Assembly (NCBI GenBank): GCA_030549335.1
Contig: CM060186.1
Coordinates: forward strand, 25,776,689 to 25,840,688
Source of the DNA: Pontederia crassipes
Taxonomy: Eukaryota; Streptophyta; Magnoliopsida; Commelinales; Pontederiaceae
Reading direction: 5' to 3'
DNA length: 64,000 bases
Under the pieces are notes generated by a model that was not told the origin of the DNA, searched no databases, and saw only the letters and a program-made list of their open reading frames with translations. Within the stretch, counting starts at the first letter, position 1, and the number at the start of each line of letters is the position of its first letter. The translations under genes were made by a program, and so were the position numbers. Shown piece by piece: positions 25,418 through 37,044 of the stretch.

Positions 25418-26596
25418 TTGTTGAATTGATGTTAAATTTAAAATAGTAATTCTACAAGATATGTCACAGAAGGATAAGATCAATTAACTTAAAATCAAAC
25501 ATAAAAATGCTCAAATCATATACATAATAGAGTAGGAAGGAAATAGAAATATACATAGAACAAACACAAGAAACGAGACATTTGGTGACAATATTTGGTT
25601 CTTGACTTATGTCCTCACTTTGACTTCTTGACCTCTTGACCATTGAAAATTTCACTAATTATCACTTTGTTCGAAATGGGTCAAGGAAGAATTTTTTTAC
25701 ACCACATGTCTTTTAATCCTCTTTGATAGGTAATGTAGTCTTCTTATACTCGGAAGCTTTCCCTCACATTTCCTCTTCACAGGAGGTAAGACACATTTTT
25801 TCTTACTTAGGAGCTAAATAATTATTATAATATTAGAAGAACACTCTCCAATATCTCCTTTACAATTTAGAAACTCAGTAAGAGAAAGAAATGCAACATT
25901 CGCAACTTTAAACTCAACTTGACTTCACAAGAGTTTTACTTTTGTTTCTTCATATGTAAAATCTTTCCTTTATCATTAGGACATATTTTATAACATTCTA
26001 GACTTCAATGGTACACATTTCCCAACAATTTAGTTGAAATATGATCAATGGTGTGCTTTTAACCCGTACACCCATCGACCGCACTGTCCACTGATCGATC
26101 ACTCCTTTAGATCATTGAAAAAGTATGATTGTTGGAAGGTAGGTTGGTCAACATTTTTTACATATCCTTCAATCGACCAATTGAGTCTAATCATTGTTTT
26201 CAATTCGTCCAATATCAACACTAAGTCATCGATCGACCGATGCCTTTAGTCGATTTGATCAGTCCTCCAATATTGATTAATTACTATGTCCTGCACACCT
26301 GATCGGTTCACCAAATCAATTGATTGTCCGCCCTATGCTATTCATGTCATAACATTTTCCACATTTATTGAAATGAATTGGTTTTAAATTTCTTGTAAAG
26401 CTAGCAAGCATGTCTATAATTTTTATATTCACATGTTAGTACAATAACAAATGAAACTATTCAAATATTAACTTCAAATTTAGTGCATAAAATAACTCAA
26501 ATTAAATTTTTTTGACATTTTAAATATAACTCTAGTTAATTGAAGTTTGCATTATAAAAAAGCTTACCTTATAGGGCATAAAAACTTTGTTTCAAC
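25418..26596. repeat. Possible LTR with TGTTGAA and TTCAACA ends
   Basis: The stretch follows a purine run, AGAGGGGATGGT. It begins TGTTGAATT and ends GTTTCAACA next to a pyrimidine run, ATCTCCCTTTTC. The termini are inverted as in an LTR, but no target duplication was found and orientation is unclear. A cluster of CGATCGACC-like words lies at 26060-26340. Confidence 0.35.
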
Positions 26597-28484
26597 AATC
26601 TCCCTTTTCTTAATGAAGATAAACCAAGAAATATGAAAAGTATTTATAAGTTAGAAGGAAAAGATGCTAAAGTTGAAATATATAGAGTTATATTTATGAA
26701 CACATGATAACTTAGGGGTTATATTTCTCTTACATGAATTTGTCCTATATTTTCTCCTATAACATTATCATATTTATTCTATATATCTCTTCATGTTGTC
26801 TCATAAAAAAGTACTTTGTACATTAAGTGTAAATGAGTGTCAAATGTAGTACATTCTTAATTATATGTCATTTCTTATATTTTTCATTCTACGCTTTTTG
26901 TTATATAAGAAACAAAATGTAAAATTAAATAAAAGGGATCGAAAATGGTTTTCATTCTTTTGCGTATCATAAAAATATTTCAAGTATAAAATGTGATAAA
27001 CAAAAAAAACTCTCGATAAGTCAATGAATACTTCATATGAACAAAATATAAAATTAAAATTTTTTAAAGGCTAAAAATAACACATCTCACAAGAATCAAA
27101 ATATCGTACAAAACCTTTAAACAACAATAATACGAAACATAAAATAGCTCTCGTTAAGTCAATAATGGTTCATATGAACAAAATATACAATTAAAATTTT
27201 TTAAAGGCTAAAATTAACACCTCTCACAAGAATCAAAGTATTGTACAAAACTTTCAAACAACAAATATGTCAAACTTAAAGATTTGACAAAATGAGCAAG
27301 AGTCTTTGATAGTTTTTCATTTAATCAAACCATGTTCAAAATAAGTGTAGAAACTGATATTTCCCCCTACCATTATGATTATTTTCCCTTTCCTTTCAAC
27401 CTTTCTTTGTTAGAAGATAGTAATCAGGATCAGTGACAAGAAAAATAACAAGTGAAACTATAAAATTATTCTAAATTTAGTCCTTTGTATATTTTTATTT
27501 TTTCAAAAGAAATAATAACTAGTTAGGGTTGTGAATGAAGGTTAAAAATTTTTTTCATGAAATAAAAATTTTAGGTTTAAAACATAACAGTTATGCCAAG
27601 AGATTTAACTAAATGATTCTACAAATCACGAAAATTTTGATCCATGTTAATGGAAGAAAAAATGCCATTGTTCATTGTATGGCATAAAGATCTCAAATGT
27701 AAATATAATCATGCATAAAATGTTACAAGTATTTTGTGTTTAAGTGAGATATCATTTGAGCATCATATAATCATTTCATATTTAATGATCATGTGTGATA
27801 AGATACACTAATACCCATATGATAACAAGGCTTGACTATATAAATTTATGCATATTAAGTTTATGGGACAAGAGTCCATATGGCATGACAAGTACAAATG
27901 AAGTGTATGATATTTTCAAAAAAAATTTCAAATATTAAGTTAAGATCCTATATTTATGACTACTTTCAACTTCAATTCTACGAAGCATCAAATGTCAAAA
28001 CGAAAAGTAGTGATATCTTAATCAAATATACATGCTCAAATTTTTTTCAAGAGCTAAGCATAATAAACAATTAATATAGCTAGTTTCAAAGTTACAATTA
28101 TCCTAGTATGCAAAAAATTAACTTTTTGAGAATTATAGATTTGTGCACAAATTATGATAACTAGTGGACAAATTTAAAGCAGAAATAATTGTTATGTAAA
28201 AGTGAGCTCAAGTTTTTACTTCTATTTCAATTTTTACCAGAAACTTTCATTTCCCTTTTTTAAAAATACACCTACAAGGAAAAATCTCTTACATTTTGGT
28301 GTCCAAACTCGTTTAGCCGATTCCTTTTGAAATCCATAGTATCTTCATTGCCATATCCATGAATTTTCTAATTTTGTACTCAAACGAATAATGATAATGA
28401 AAAGTAATATATAGTATAAAAAATAATTATGATCATATCCACATCATTATGCGATGCATGACATAAGAGTTTTTAGTTTTCAAA
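26597..28484. other. AT-rich region with a 138-base tandem repeat
   Basis: A unit starting CTCTCGATAAGTCAAT at 27010 recurs at 27148 (CTCTCGTTAAGTCAAT). Both contain CATATGAACAAAATATA and AAAATTTTTTAAAGGCTAAAA. Nothing else was recognised. Confidence 0.6.
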
Positions 28485-28509
28485 TGACACTATAAGAAAT
28501 TTACCAAAT

Positions 28510-28940
28510 AGCGACGCGCATTAGCAACTCAAAACGCTGCGACGCTAATTCAACGCCTATAGCGTCTAAATATCGACGTCATTCAGTTGAAAATGTGATG
28601 TTAAGTGGGCTCTAAATTCGATGCCATCACGATGCTACTTAGTCGTTATTATCACGCACCAAAACTGAAAAATGCGCTACATTATAGCGCTGTATTGGTG
28701 TAGACATTCAGTGACACAAAATTATCATCACGACCATTGGGATGCTAAATCGACATGAGTTCAAGAGGCGATAGTGGCGTCAAAGACGTGCGCTGTATTG
28801 GCATCGACACATTGCGATACTAAGTTAGCGTCATGGCCATTGCGATGCTAGTTCAAGAGGTGACATTGGCGTCAAAAGCTTGCGTCACTATTGTAAGGCG
28901 CAGGTGACGCTATTTCGTTGCGTCGCTAAGGCGCCGCCGA
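28510..28940. repeat. 5' subterminal repeat block of the CACTA element
   Basis: Dense degenerate copies of AGCGTC, GACGCTA and GCGACG in both orientations. In known CACTA elements such subterminal words are transposase binding sites. The same words fill 63530-63990 and 950-1375. Confidence 0.75.
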
Positions 28941-28959
28941 CGTGACGCAAATGTATTAG

Positions 28960-30480
28960 AAGAACACATGCGTATACATTTAAATAGAAATTCATATATA
29001 TACCTATATTGATTTGTATGTAAATAGGTAATGTTAATTTGTATAACTATATATATGTTACCTATACTATAATTTAATGAATAAATAGATTAAATATTCA
29101 TAATTAAATATATATGTTACCTACATATGTATTCATATACTCTAATTAAATATTCATAATTAAATATATATGTTACCTACATATGTATTCATATACTCTA
29201 TGTTACCTATATTATATGTGTTACCTACATATGTATTCCTATATATATATGTTACCTATATTATATATATTACCTACATATGCATTGCTAAATATACATA
29301 AATACAAATACACATATATGTACATATATACAAATATACGTATATAGTATTATAGATGTATTGATGTATATAAACACACACACACACATACTATGTGAAA
29401 AAAAAGTGATTCATATATATGGGTCGTCATTGAATCGTGATATAAAGGTTCACAAATAAGTATTATTAAGATGTTTACAAATAAGTGTCTATTTATGAAC
29501 TATCAAATCATGATCTAATGGTGGCTCATATATATGAGTCACTTTTTGGCCCACCATTCTGTATTCCATATATACATATATACATACATACATATGTGTG
29601 TGATATATATATATATATATATATATATGTATAGAACATAGTACATTTAATTCATATACCTACATGTGTATGCACACATGTCAATATATTATACATACAA
29701 TATATATAATATCTTAATTATAGATAAATTACTTTTATATTCAACCATCATGGAATATGATGGTTGAATTAAGTGACATAATTTCCTTGCAAAAATTGAA
29801 ATTAATACTGATATTTAGCTCCACTTTAGCGATGCAATGGAGTTGACGGAGCGTCAAAATAGCATCGACTTAACATCTGGCGCAAATTAGTGTCTCTTTA
29901 GTGTTACAACCATTGCCGACGCTAAGTAGAGTCATTATAGTGTCGATTTAGCGTATGCATTCCTGACGCTACATCGGCGTCTCATGCCTATGATGCACAG
30001 TTTAAGTTAGAGTCATTATTTTATTTAGCCTCGAATTATCATCACGATAGCGATGCACAGCTGAGTCGCTATTTTATTTAGCCAACTTCTTTTGATTATT
30101 CTCACTTAATCCTAGATATATCACTTAATTCCATGTTGATAATTATATGATTTACCAAAAGGATTCATAGATATGTGGTACAAGTTTATATATATGTGTA
30201 TATATATACATATTTGTGTATAGTTTATATATATACATATATGTGTATATATATACTATATATATGAATATGGAATTAAATGATATGGTTTTTCTTAGTA
30301 GTTAGATTAGATAACGTAAACTTATATACACATTTGTTAATATGATATATGTTGTATGTATAAAATAGTTCATCTAATATGAAGACCTACATATATACAT
30401 ATAAATACATACATACATACATACATACATACATACATACATACATACATACATACATACATACATACATACATACATGT
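28960..30480. repeat. AT-rich microsatellite-rich interior of the CACTA element
   Basis: ATATGTTACCTA words recur between 29040 and 29280, TATA runs occur near 29600, and an ATAC tetranucleotide array lies at about 30404-30477. A further block of AGCGTC-type words lies at 29815-30095. No coding sequence was seen. Confidence 0.6.
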
Positions 30481-30971
30481 GTGTGTGTGGGAAATATGTG
30501 CCTCCAGAGCTCCTAAATTCTGAAGGGATCCAGAGCATCTTATAGCCACTCATCCATGAATAGATAGGGCATCTATTTGTGAGGATAAAAAACTAATCGT
30601 GACCGTTCTTTACGGATCAACGATTGAGATCAAAGATAGATTAACGGGAGTTTATCTTTCTCCATCCCCTCCTCAGCCATGTTGTGTGCCCTGCTAGTGT
30701 CGCCCCCTTCAGATCCTCCCGCTTCCGGATGTCGCTTGCCGTTCATCGATCAGATCCTCCAGCTGCCACTTCTTCACTGTTCATCATCCTCGCCAAGTGC
30801 CCTTCCCGCATTGCCCCTTTGTCATTCGCCCTTCATATCCTCCTACCGTCGGACGCCCTCTCTTCCGTTCACCGTTCGCCCTCCCCTCCTCGTCGAGAGC
30901 CACACCCTCCCTGCGTCGTCCCTTCTCAATTTGCCCTTCGGATCCTCTCGCCACTGGTCAGTGGCCTAAGG

Positions 30972-31818
30972 CAATGTTTTTAAAACTGGACCGGTGATCG
31001 AACCGGTCAGCCAACTAGGTCATGGTTTGATTGGTTCAATCGGGTCCGACCGGATTGAACCGGATTTTTATTAAAATAATATTATTTTTATTACTTCAAG
31101 AAAATATATTATAAATTAAAGTATAAAAGGTAATAAGTAATAAAATAAAAAACATATTATCATCATTTTAAATTAATCAAATAGTAGAATTTTTTTGATA
31201 TTTTTAAATTATATATTAGTTAATTTCATGAATAACTTTATTTTTTTATTTGAATATTTCTTTATATTATTTTCCCATGTTTTAGTATTATTTATATCTT
31301 TTTTCACAATCATCCTATCAAATTTATTATATTATTCATGTTTCAATTTTTAATATAAATTATTTATAATGAATTAAATTTTATCATCTTATGACAATTG
31401 TCTCCTTTATTTAAATTTGAATTTATTATTATCTTCTTATCTTTTATTTTCAAATTCAAATGTAACTTCCTTATTATTAATATCCTTTTCTACATTCATT
31501 CCATAAAATTTAATCCATTATTTTTCTCCTCCTATCAAATCTAATCCCTTATTTTTCTCCTCTTCATATTCTTCCATCATTAATACTATAATATACTTTC
31601 CTTTTTTTATTTGTTTTTCATTATTTTAACCTTTTGTACTCTTTTTGAAAAAACCGAATTGAACCGGTTTTCCGGTTCAACTCGGTTTTGGCTGGTTGAC
31701 CCGGTTCAATCTGGTTTTTTGACAATACGATTTTTAATACTAAACCGGACCGGACCGATGGTGGATTCGCGGTTGAACCAGTCGGACCGGCCGGTCCGGT
31801 CCGATTTTAAAAATACTG
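30972..31818. mobile_element. Non-autonomous hAT element nested in the CACTA element
   Basis: Inverted ends are CAATGTTTTTAAAACTGGACCGG and, at the other side, a match beginning CAGTATTTTTAAAATCGGACCGG in reverse complement. The 8-base flanks are GCCTAAGG (30964-30971) and CCCTAAGG (31819-31826), 7 of 8 identical. Arrays of ACCGGTTC words lie inside both ends. The 847-base element has an AT-rich core without a transposase. Confidence 0.85.
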
Positions 31819-31826
31819 CCCTAAGG

Positions 31827-33310
31827 TACTGTTCAAAGTGCAATGTTGAGATGTTTTTGTACCTGCCATGTTATAAGTGTTCCTCTAGTTCTTTTCTTCT
31901 TAAACATTCTATGTGTTTATTAATAATTTCATTTTATGAACTTTGCTATTATGGTAGACAATCACAATTATAGATCCATAAGAAATTTTGTTTGAGGGCG
32001 GCATCAACATGTTGGATTACTCAACCAAAGCTCCTAAAATTAACTTTTGTTGAAACATGGATTGAGGTTGTTATTATGTAACTGACGGTTCTCGTACACC
32101 ATGAGTGCTTGGTCCTTTATCATGTGTAGTGCTTCTGCTGCAGAAAGACGAGGATTGAAATTTAATTGCACTATCTTTATTTGTTTTGTGACTTATCAAA
32201 TTGGTTTAAATGAAGAATTCCCAATATTAAGCAATTTAGTTTTACGTGCTTTCTATTTTCACAAGAGTTGGATCTACTGGGTGTGAATGTGATGTCACCG
32301 CCTAAATGTAATTGTAAACAAGAAGCAAACATCCTGGACTAAATGCAATCCTGAACAAAGATTTTATGAATGTCGATTTTATGGGGTGAATTTTGTATTA
32401 CAATTGTTGATATCAAATTTTAAGTTAAATCATATATATACATATATATATATATATATATTGTGTTTATGTTTTCTTCTTGTCTTTCAACAACAAGGAG
32501 CATGTCAATATTTCGAGTAGATGTATTAACTTTTTGAACCAAGACCTACACAGATTATAAATGGGTTATTGCAAAGAATCGATAGGATGGAAGCTGAAAA
32601 TGAAGTTGGCAACATAGTCGGTGTTAATAGGAATGCGACAAAGTCATTTTATAAATTTCTTTAATAGTGATTGTTCTTGTAGTAATATGGGTCATGTTTA
32701 TATGGCATGATACTTTTAGTCGTTGTTGTAGACGAATGTGCAGTAAATAATGCATTTTATTGTAGTTTTGCAATGATGAATGACATCTACTTTTGTTCAA
32801 ATTTTATTGTGCTAATGTTTTGTTGTGCCGTGCTATTGTCTGGTTTGCTAACTTCTTCATGCCAAGAATCACAGTTGTTGTCATGAATACAATATATGCA
32901 GGTTTAAGTTGGCTACAAATATGTTATTCCCTGAACTTGCGCATCATTGTTGGTTTATCCAAGGACTTGTTTAACTTTGCATCACATTGCTAGTGATAAG
33001 ACATTACATGTATTATGCCAAAATTCTGCCATAATCAAGCCCTTAAACAATACATGTGTGCATTCAACACATCCAATATTTCCATCCAAGTAACTTGAGT
33101 AACATGTATGAAGTAACATTTATTTCCCAAGCAGGAACTAGTTGATGGAAAATAGTTTTACAAAAAAAGAAAGTAACACAAATGATCCAAAGCAGACACC
33201 TTTTATTATATGATAAACATCTTGGAGAAGGGAGAATGATGGACAGAAATGATCCAAACCAAGTATACAATTTCATAAAGCATCTTGTGTCCAAAAAGAA
33301 AGAAAGTGAC
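31827..33310. other. CACTA interior without recognised gene
   Basis: Only short frames occur (61 codons at 32101, 66 codons at 32793). No domain or repeat could be named, apart from a TA run near 32440-32460. Confidence 0.4.
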
Positions 33311-33670
33311 ATCCACTTCCACATCATATTTGATACTAATACACTTCCAATGTAGCAATTTGCAGTCACAACATAATACATGGAGTCATAACAACAAAGT
33401 ATTTGCAAAGCAACAAAAGGCCAAAATGTTTGGAAATTTTCCAACTGTGTTCCATCTCCATTCCAGCACCTATGAAGAGGCCAAAACCACATCCACTTCC
33501 ACATCCTATCTAATACTAATACATTTCCAGTGTAGCAATTTGCAGTCACAACATAATACTTGGAGTCATAACAACAAAGTATTTGCAAAGCAACAATAGG
33601 CCAAAATGTCTAGAAATTTTCCAGGTGCGTTCGATCTCCATTCCAGCACCTATGAAGAGGCCAAAATCAC
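33311..33670 (+). repeat. Two tandem 180-base units
   Basis: ATCCACTTCCACATC starts units at 33311 and 33491. The rest of each unit (TTTGCAGTCACAACATAATAC, then CATTCCAGCACCTATGAAGAGG) is nearly identical. Frames across it on both strands (104 and 174 codons) are repeats of this unit without a known domain. Confidence 0.85.
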
Positions 33671-33879
33671 TTTAGGTGCCACTCCAACTGAAATATAAGT
33701 AAGACAAATAAAAAGCTAGAGGAATTGCTTAAAGTGAGTCAGCATACCTATTGAAATCTATTGAGTATTACTTATTTGTTTAACCCTTGGTTTCTCAACT
33801 TGTTCATCATGTTTCAACAAGAAAATAAGTAGAGGGATTTCAAATGTGAATAAGAACAAAGAAAACATATTTGAGATAT

Positions 33880-36250
33880 TTTTACCTGCACTCTTTTAAC
33901 CAGAAAAGAAGTAACATAATGTCCTTGCTTAAGATAATAACTACACATTCTTTTCTTCTTCTCCCCTTGTGACATTGAAATCTCAATGTTAGATTTAAGC
34001 CTCTTTATATTTCTTGGTCTTCCCTTCTATTTAACGACATAATGATCATGTATCACAAAGTTTGAAGATTTCATATCCACAATTTTGGGAGGAACTTCAC
34101 CTGTACAACCATTTCTGATATCTACCAAACTTTGAATCCCTTCTTTCAAAATGAAATCCTAATAGCAAAGTGCTCGGGTGAGCACAAACTCATTTCTACA
34201 AATTTTTGTGCATTTCTTTTAAAATTCAATTTTTTTGATAGGCTAACAATATGTTGACTTTTTGAAGAAGTACATTTTGTAACATGTAGCATTTGTGTAG
34301 TAGAATAACGAACATTTATTGTTCAACAATGTAGAATGTACCGTTGACGTAAGTACATAACTTTATTCTCATTTTCCTTTTATCCTCGTATCCCAAGTCA
34401 TATATAGAGTAGACAACCCTCTTGTTATCTTCGAAGACTACCTGCTTCCAAAATTGTATAATATTTCTGAATTCTTCTTGAAAGATTTTGAACACATTTT
34501 GAGTGTACACTTTTCCTATTTGAATTTCTAAAGGACCTTTTGAGGTTGGAAGAGTAGAGCTATTGAGATTTAAGAGATCTTCTCGCTCTTTAACTTCATG
34601 ACGAGTAGAAAGTGCTAATTCATACCGGTATACAAAATCAGACAATGAAGTGTTAGAGTTCACAAAACCATAAAAAAAAATATTAATACTTTCAGCCCTT
34701 TGAGTGGATTGTATGCCTGCACAGAATGTGCCACTTAAATAATCTGGAATCTAGTGATGAAGGTTGTTGTACATTTGCTCCAACCAATGATCATTAGGAA
34801 TATTATACTTTTGTTTCAAAATTAGCCATGTCTCTTCAAATTTCTGAGTACTCGAGGAATTATGAATCCATTTTAAATATTCCTTTTTAAAATTGTCACG
34901 GACATACAAATCTTGAAGATGAGTTAATGCATTCTTTACTATATGCCAAATGCAGAACATGTGTTTAGTCTCAGGAAACACTTTGGATATGGCCTTACCT
35001 ATAGCAATATCTTGGTCAATGATAATACAAGTAGATTTCATTTCTCACATACATTCTAATCAAGTCTGAAATAACCAAGTAAATGTAGCTTCAATTTCAT
35101 CAGCAAGCAATGGACAACCAAGTAAAGTTGATTGACTATGGTGATTAACTCTTGTAAAAGGTGCAAATGGCATTTTTAACTTAGTACAATATGTCGGATA
35201 AAAAATAATGACATCTTCAAATGTCATATAATTGTCTTGCGATCTACCATCTGCCAAAAAGAAACTCTTTCCAACATTATTTTCATCCACGGCCATTCTA
35301 AAGTAAAAGTCCTCATCATCAGCTAATTTGTTTCGAAAATAATTTAACACATCCATGCATTCTCTTCCCAAATTATTTTTTTTCTCAATTCTCTCATATA
35401 ATATATATATATATATATATATTGTTGAGATGTTACAAAAGTCTCTCCAAACATTTTATGATATTTTGCTATCTTAGAAGATCTGACCCCAGCATTTTTT
35501 AAATCTATCATAGCTTCTTTAGAAGGGGTTGACATTTGATTGTGAAGCAAGTTCATGTGTATGCTCTTCTTGAAACTTTTTAACATGTGTTTTGTCTCAG
35601 GAAACATTTTGGATATGACCTTACCTATAGCAATATCTTGGTCAGTGATAATACAAGTAGGTTTCTTTCCTCGCATACATTCTAATCAAGTATGAAATAA
35701 CCAAGTAAATGTAGCTTCAATTTCGTCAACAAGCAATGGACAACCAAGTAAAGTTGATTGTCTATGGTGATTAACTCTTGTAAAAGGTGCAAATGGCATT
35801 TTTAACTTGTTAGTACAATATGTCAGATAAAAAACAATGACTTCATAAAATGTCATATAATTGTCTTGTGATCTACCATCGTCCCAAAAGAAACTCTTTC
35901 CAACATTATTTTCATCCACAACCATTCTAAAGTAAAAGTCCTCAACATCAACTAATTCCTTTTGAAAATAATTTAACACATCCATGCATTCTCCTCCCAA
36001 ATTATTTTTCTCAATGCTCTCATATAACTTATATATTGTTGAGATGTTAAAAAAGTCTCACCAGACATTTTAAAATATTTTACTATCTTAGAAGGTACAA
36101 CTCCAACATTTTTTAGATCTATCATAGCTTCTTTAGAAGGGGTTGACATTAGACTGTGATGCAAGTTTATGTGTATGCTCTTCCAATAAAGTTTGCTTCA
36201 ACTTGAGATCTTTTTTCCCTTCTTTTGCACATACAAGCAATCTCCCAATG
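33880..36250 (-). pseudogene. FAR1/FHY3-like (MULE-derived) pseudogene with internal duplication
   Basis: Read on the minus strand, pieces occur in family order. There is an N-terminal remnant (about 36240-36133), then the central MULE transposase domain with NHHxQSTLLGCPLL and EATFTWLF. Next come DQDIAIGKAISKVFPETKH and CIWHIVKN, a C-terminal domain (34663-34316), and a far C-terminal basic stretch with a zinc-knuckle-like CSYYLKQGH near 33930. Stops and frameshifts separate the pieces. The first half of the transposase domain occurs twice as a direct tandem duplication (34959-35581 and 35582-36185). In both copies the first Asp of the catalytic triad, normally in FDTTY, is Tyr. The family includes light-signalling transcription factors and Mutator-type transposases. 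This copy should not be functional. Confidence 0.8.
34959..36185 (-). repeat. Tandem duplication of about 620 bases inside the FAR1-like pseudogene
   Basis: AACATGTGTTT followed by GTCTCAGGAAACA occurs at 34959 and 35582. CATTCTAATCAAGT occurs at 35051 and 35678. GAAGGGGTTGACATT occurs near 35523 and 36137. The offset is about 625 bases throughout. The two units differ by scattered substitutions and small gaps, so the event is not recent. Confidence 0.88.
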
Positions 36251-36299
36251 GTTATACATGCATATGTACATATGTACATATGTACATATGCATATATAT

Positions 36300-36620
36300 A
36301 TATATATACACACACATACATACATACATACATACATTATTATAATCATTGGCGCCACCTCAGCGTTGCAATAGCGACGCATTCTTCTTAGCGACACAAT
36401 AGAGCCGAATGATTCCGACGTCGTTGTTGTGTCATGCATAATAGTATCACAATAGCGTTGCAAGCTCGTGACGCTAGCTTAGCGTCTCACCCGGTCGACG
36501 CCAATGCGAAGCGATGTTCTACACTAGTGTCACACTCTTAGAGTCATTAATATGCGGTGCTAGGTGGCGCCACATTAGCGATGCAATAGAGGCACAATGT
36601 CTTAGTCACTAATTTTGGTT
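36300..36620. repeat. CATA microsatellite plus CACTA-type word block
   Basis: CATA repeats at about 36311-36338 are followed by GGCGCCACCTCAGCG and a block of AGCGAC and AGCGTC words. The same order, microsatellite and then GCACCACCT, is seen at 1-110, which supports common ancestry of the two elements. Confidence 0.7.
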
Positions 36621-37044
36621 GATCTGTGTACTTGTCGAGGAGTGAATCCTTGTCGTCATTTCATTTAATCCGATGCTTCGTAGCGCGCGTTAACTGCCCA
36701 CCCATGTGTTGTTTCCCTCTTTTAATCAGATCTCTCAATTCGTTGTTCTCTCTCTCTCTCTCAATCGTCCTCCTCCTTTTACTATTGTTGCTGCTCATCT
36801 CCGCCACCCGCCATCACCTCCACTTTTGCCATTGCTCTTGCTTGATGCCTTTGACTCACGCTTGCGTTGATGTGCTAATGATTTGGAGGTCCGTGCCCAA
36901 GTTCATAGCGGCCACCTTCTCTCACATGCCATCGGTGCACGAGGCGCTCCTATCGCACCACCTCCATCGCCTCAGGATTGGGGCCTCGTCATCATGCAAA
37001 GGCACTCCTACAAGCTCTCCGTCGAGGTTGCCGCTAAGGAGAAG
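36620..37044 (+). other. CACTA internal segment, interrupted by a solo LTR
   Basis: The segment resembles about 260-400 at its start. It holds a frame (36883 onward) that has no stop up to the LTR insertion and resumes at 39615 with matching flanks. The predicted peptide is not recognised. It may be a captured exon or chance coding. Confidence 0.35.

Noticed and set aside
28488..30480. CRISPR-like or satellite reading of the repeated GCGACG and ATGTTACCTA words
   Set aside because: Spacing is irregular and the words are degenerate; they fit CACTA subterminal repeats and microsatellites in a plant genome.
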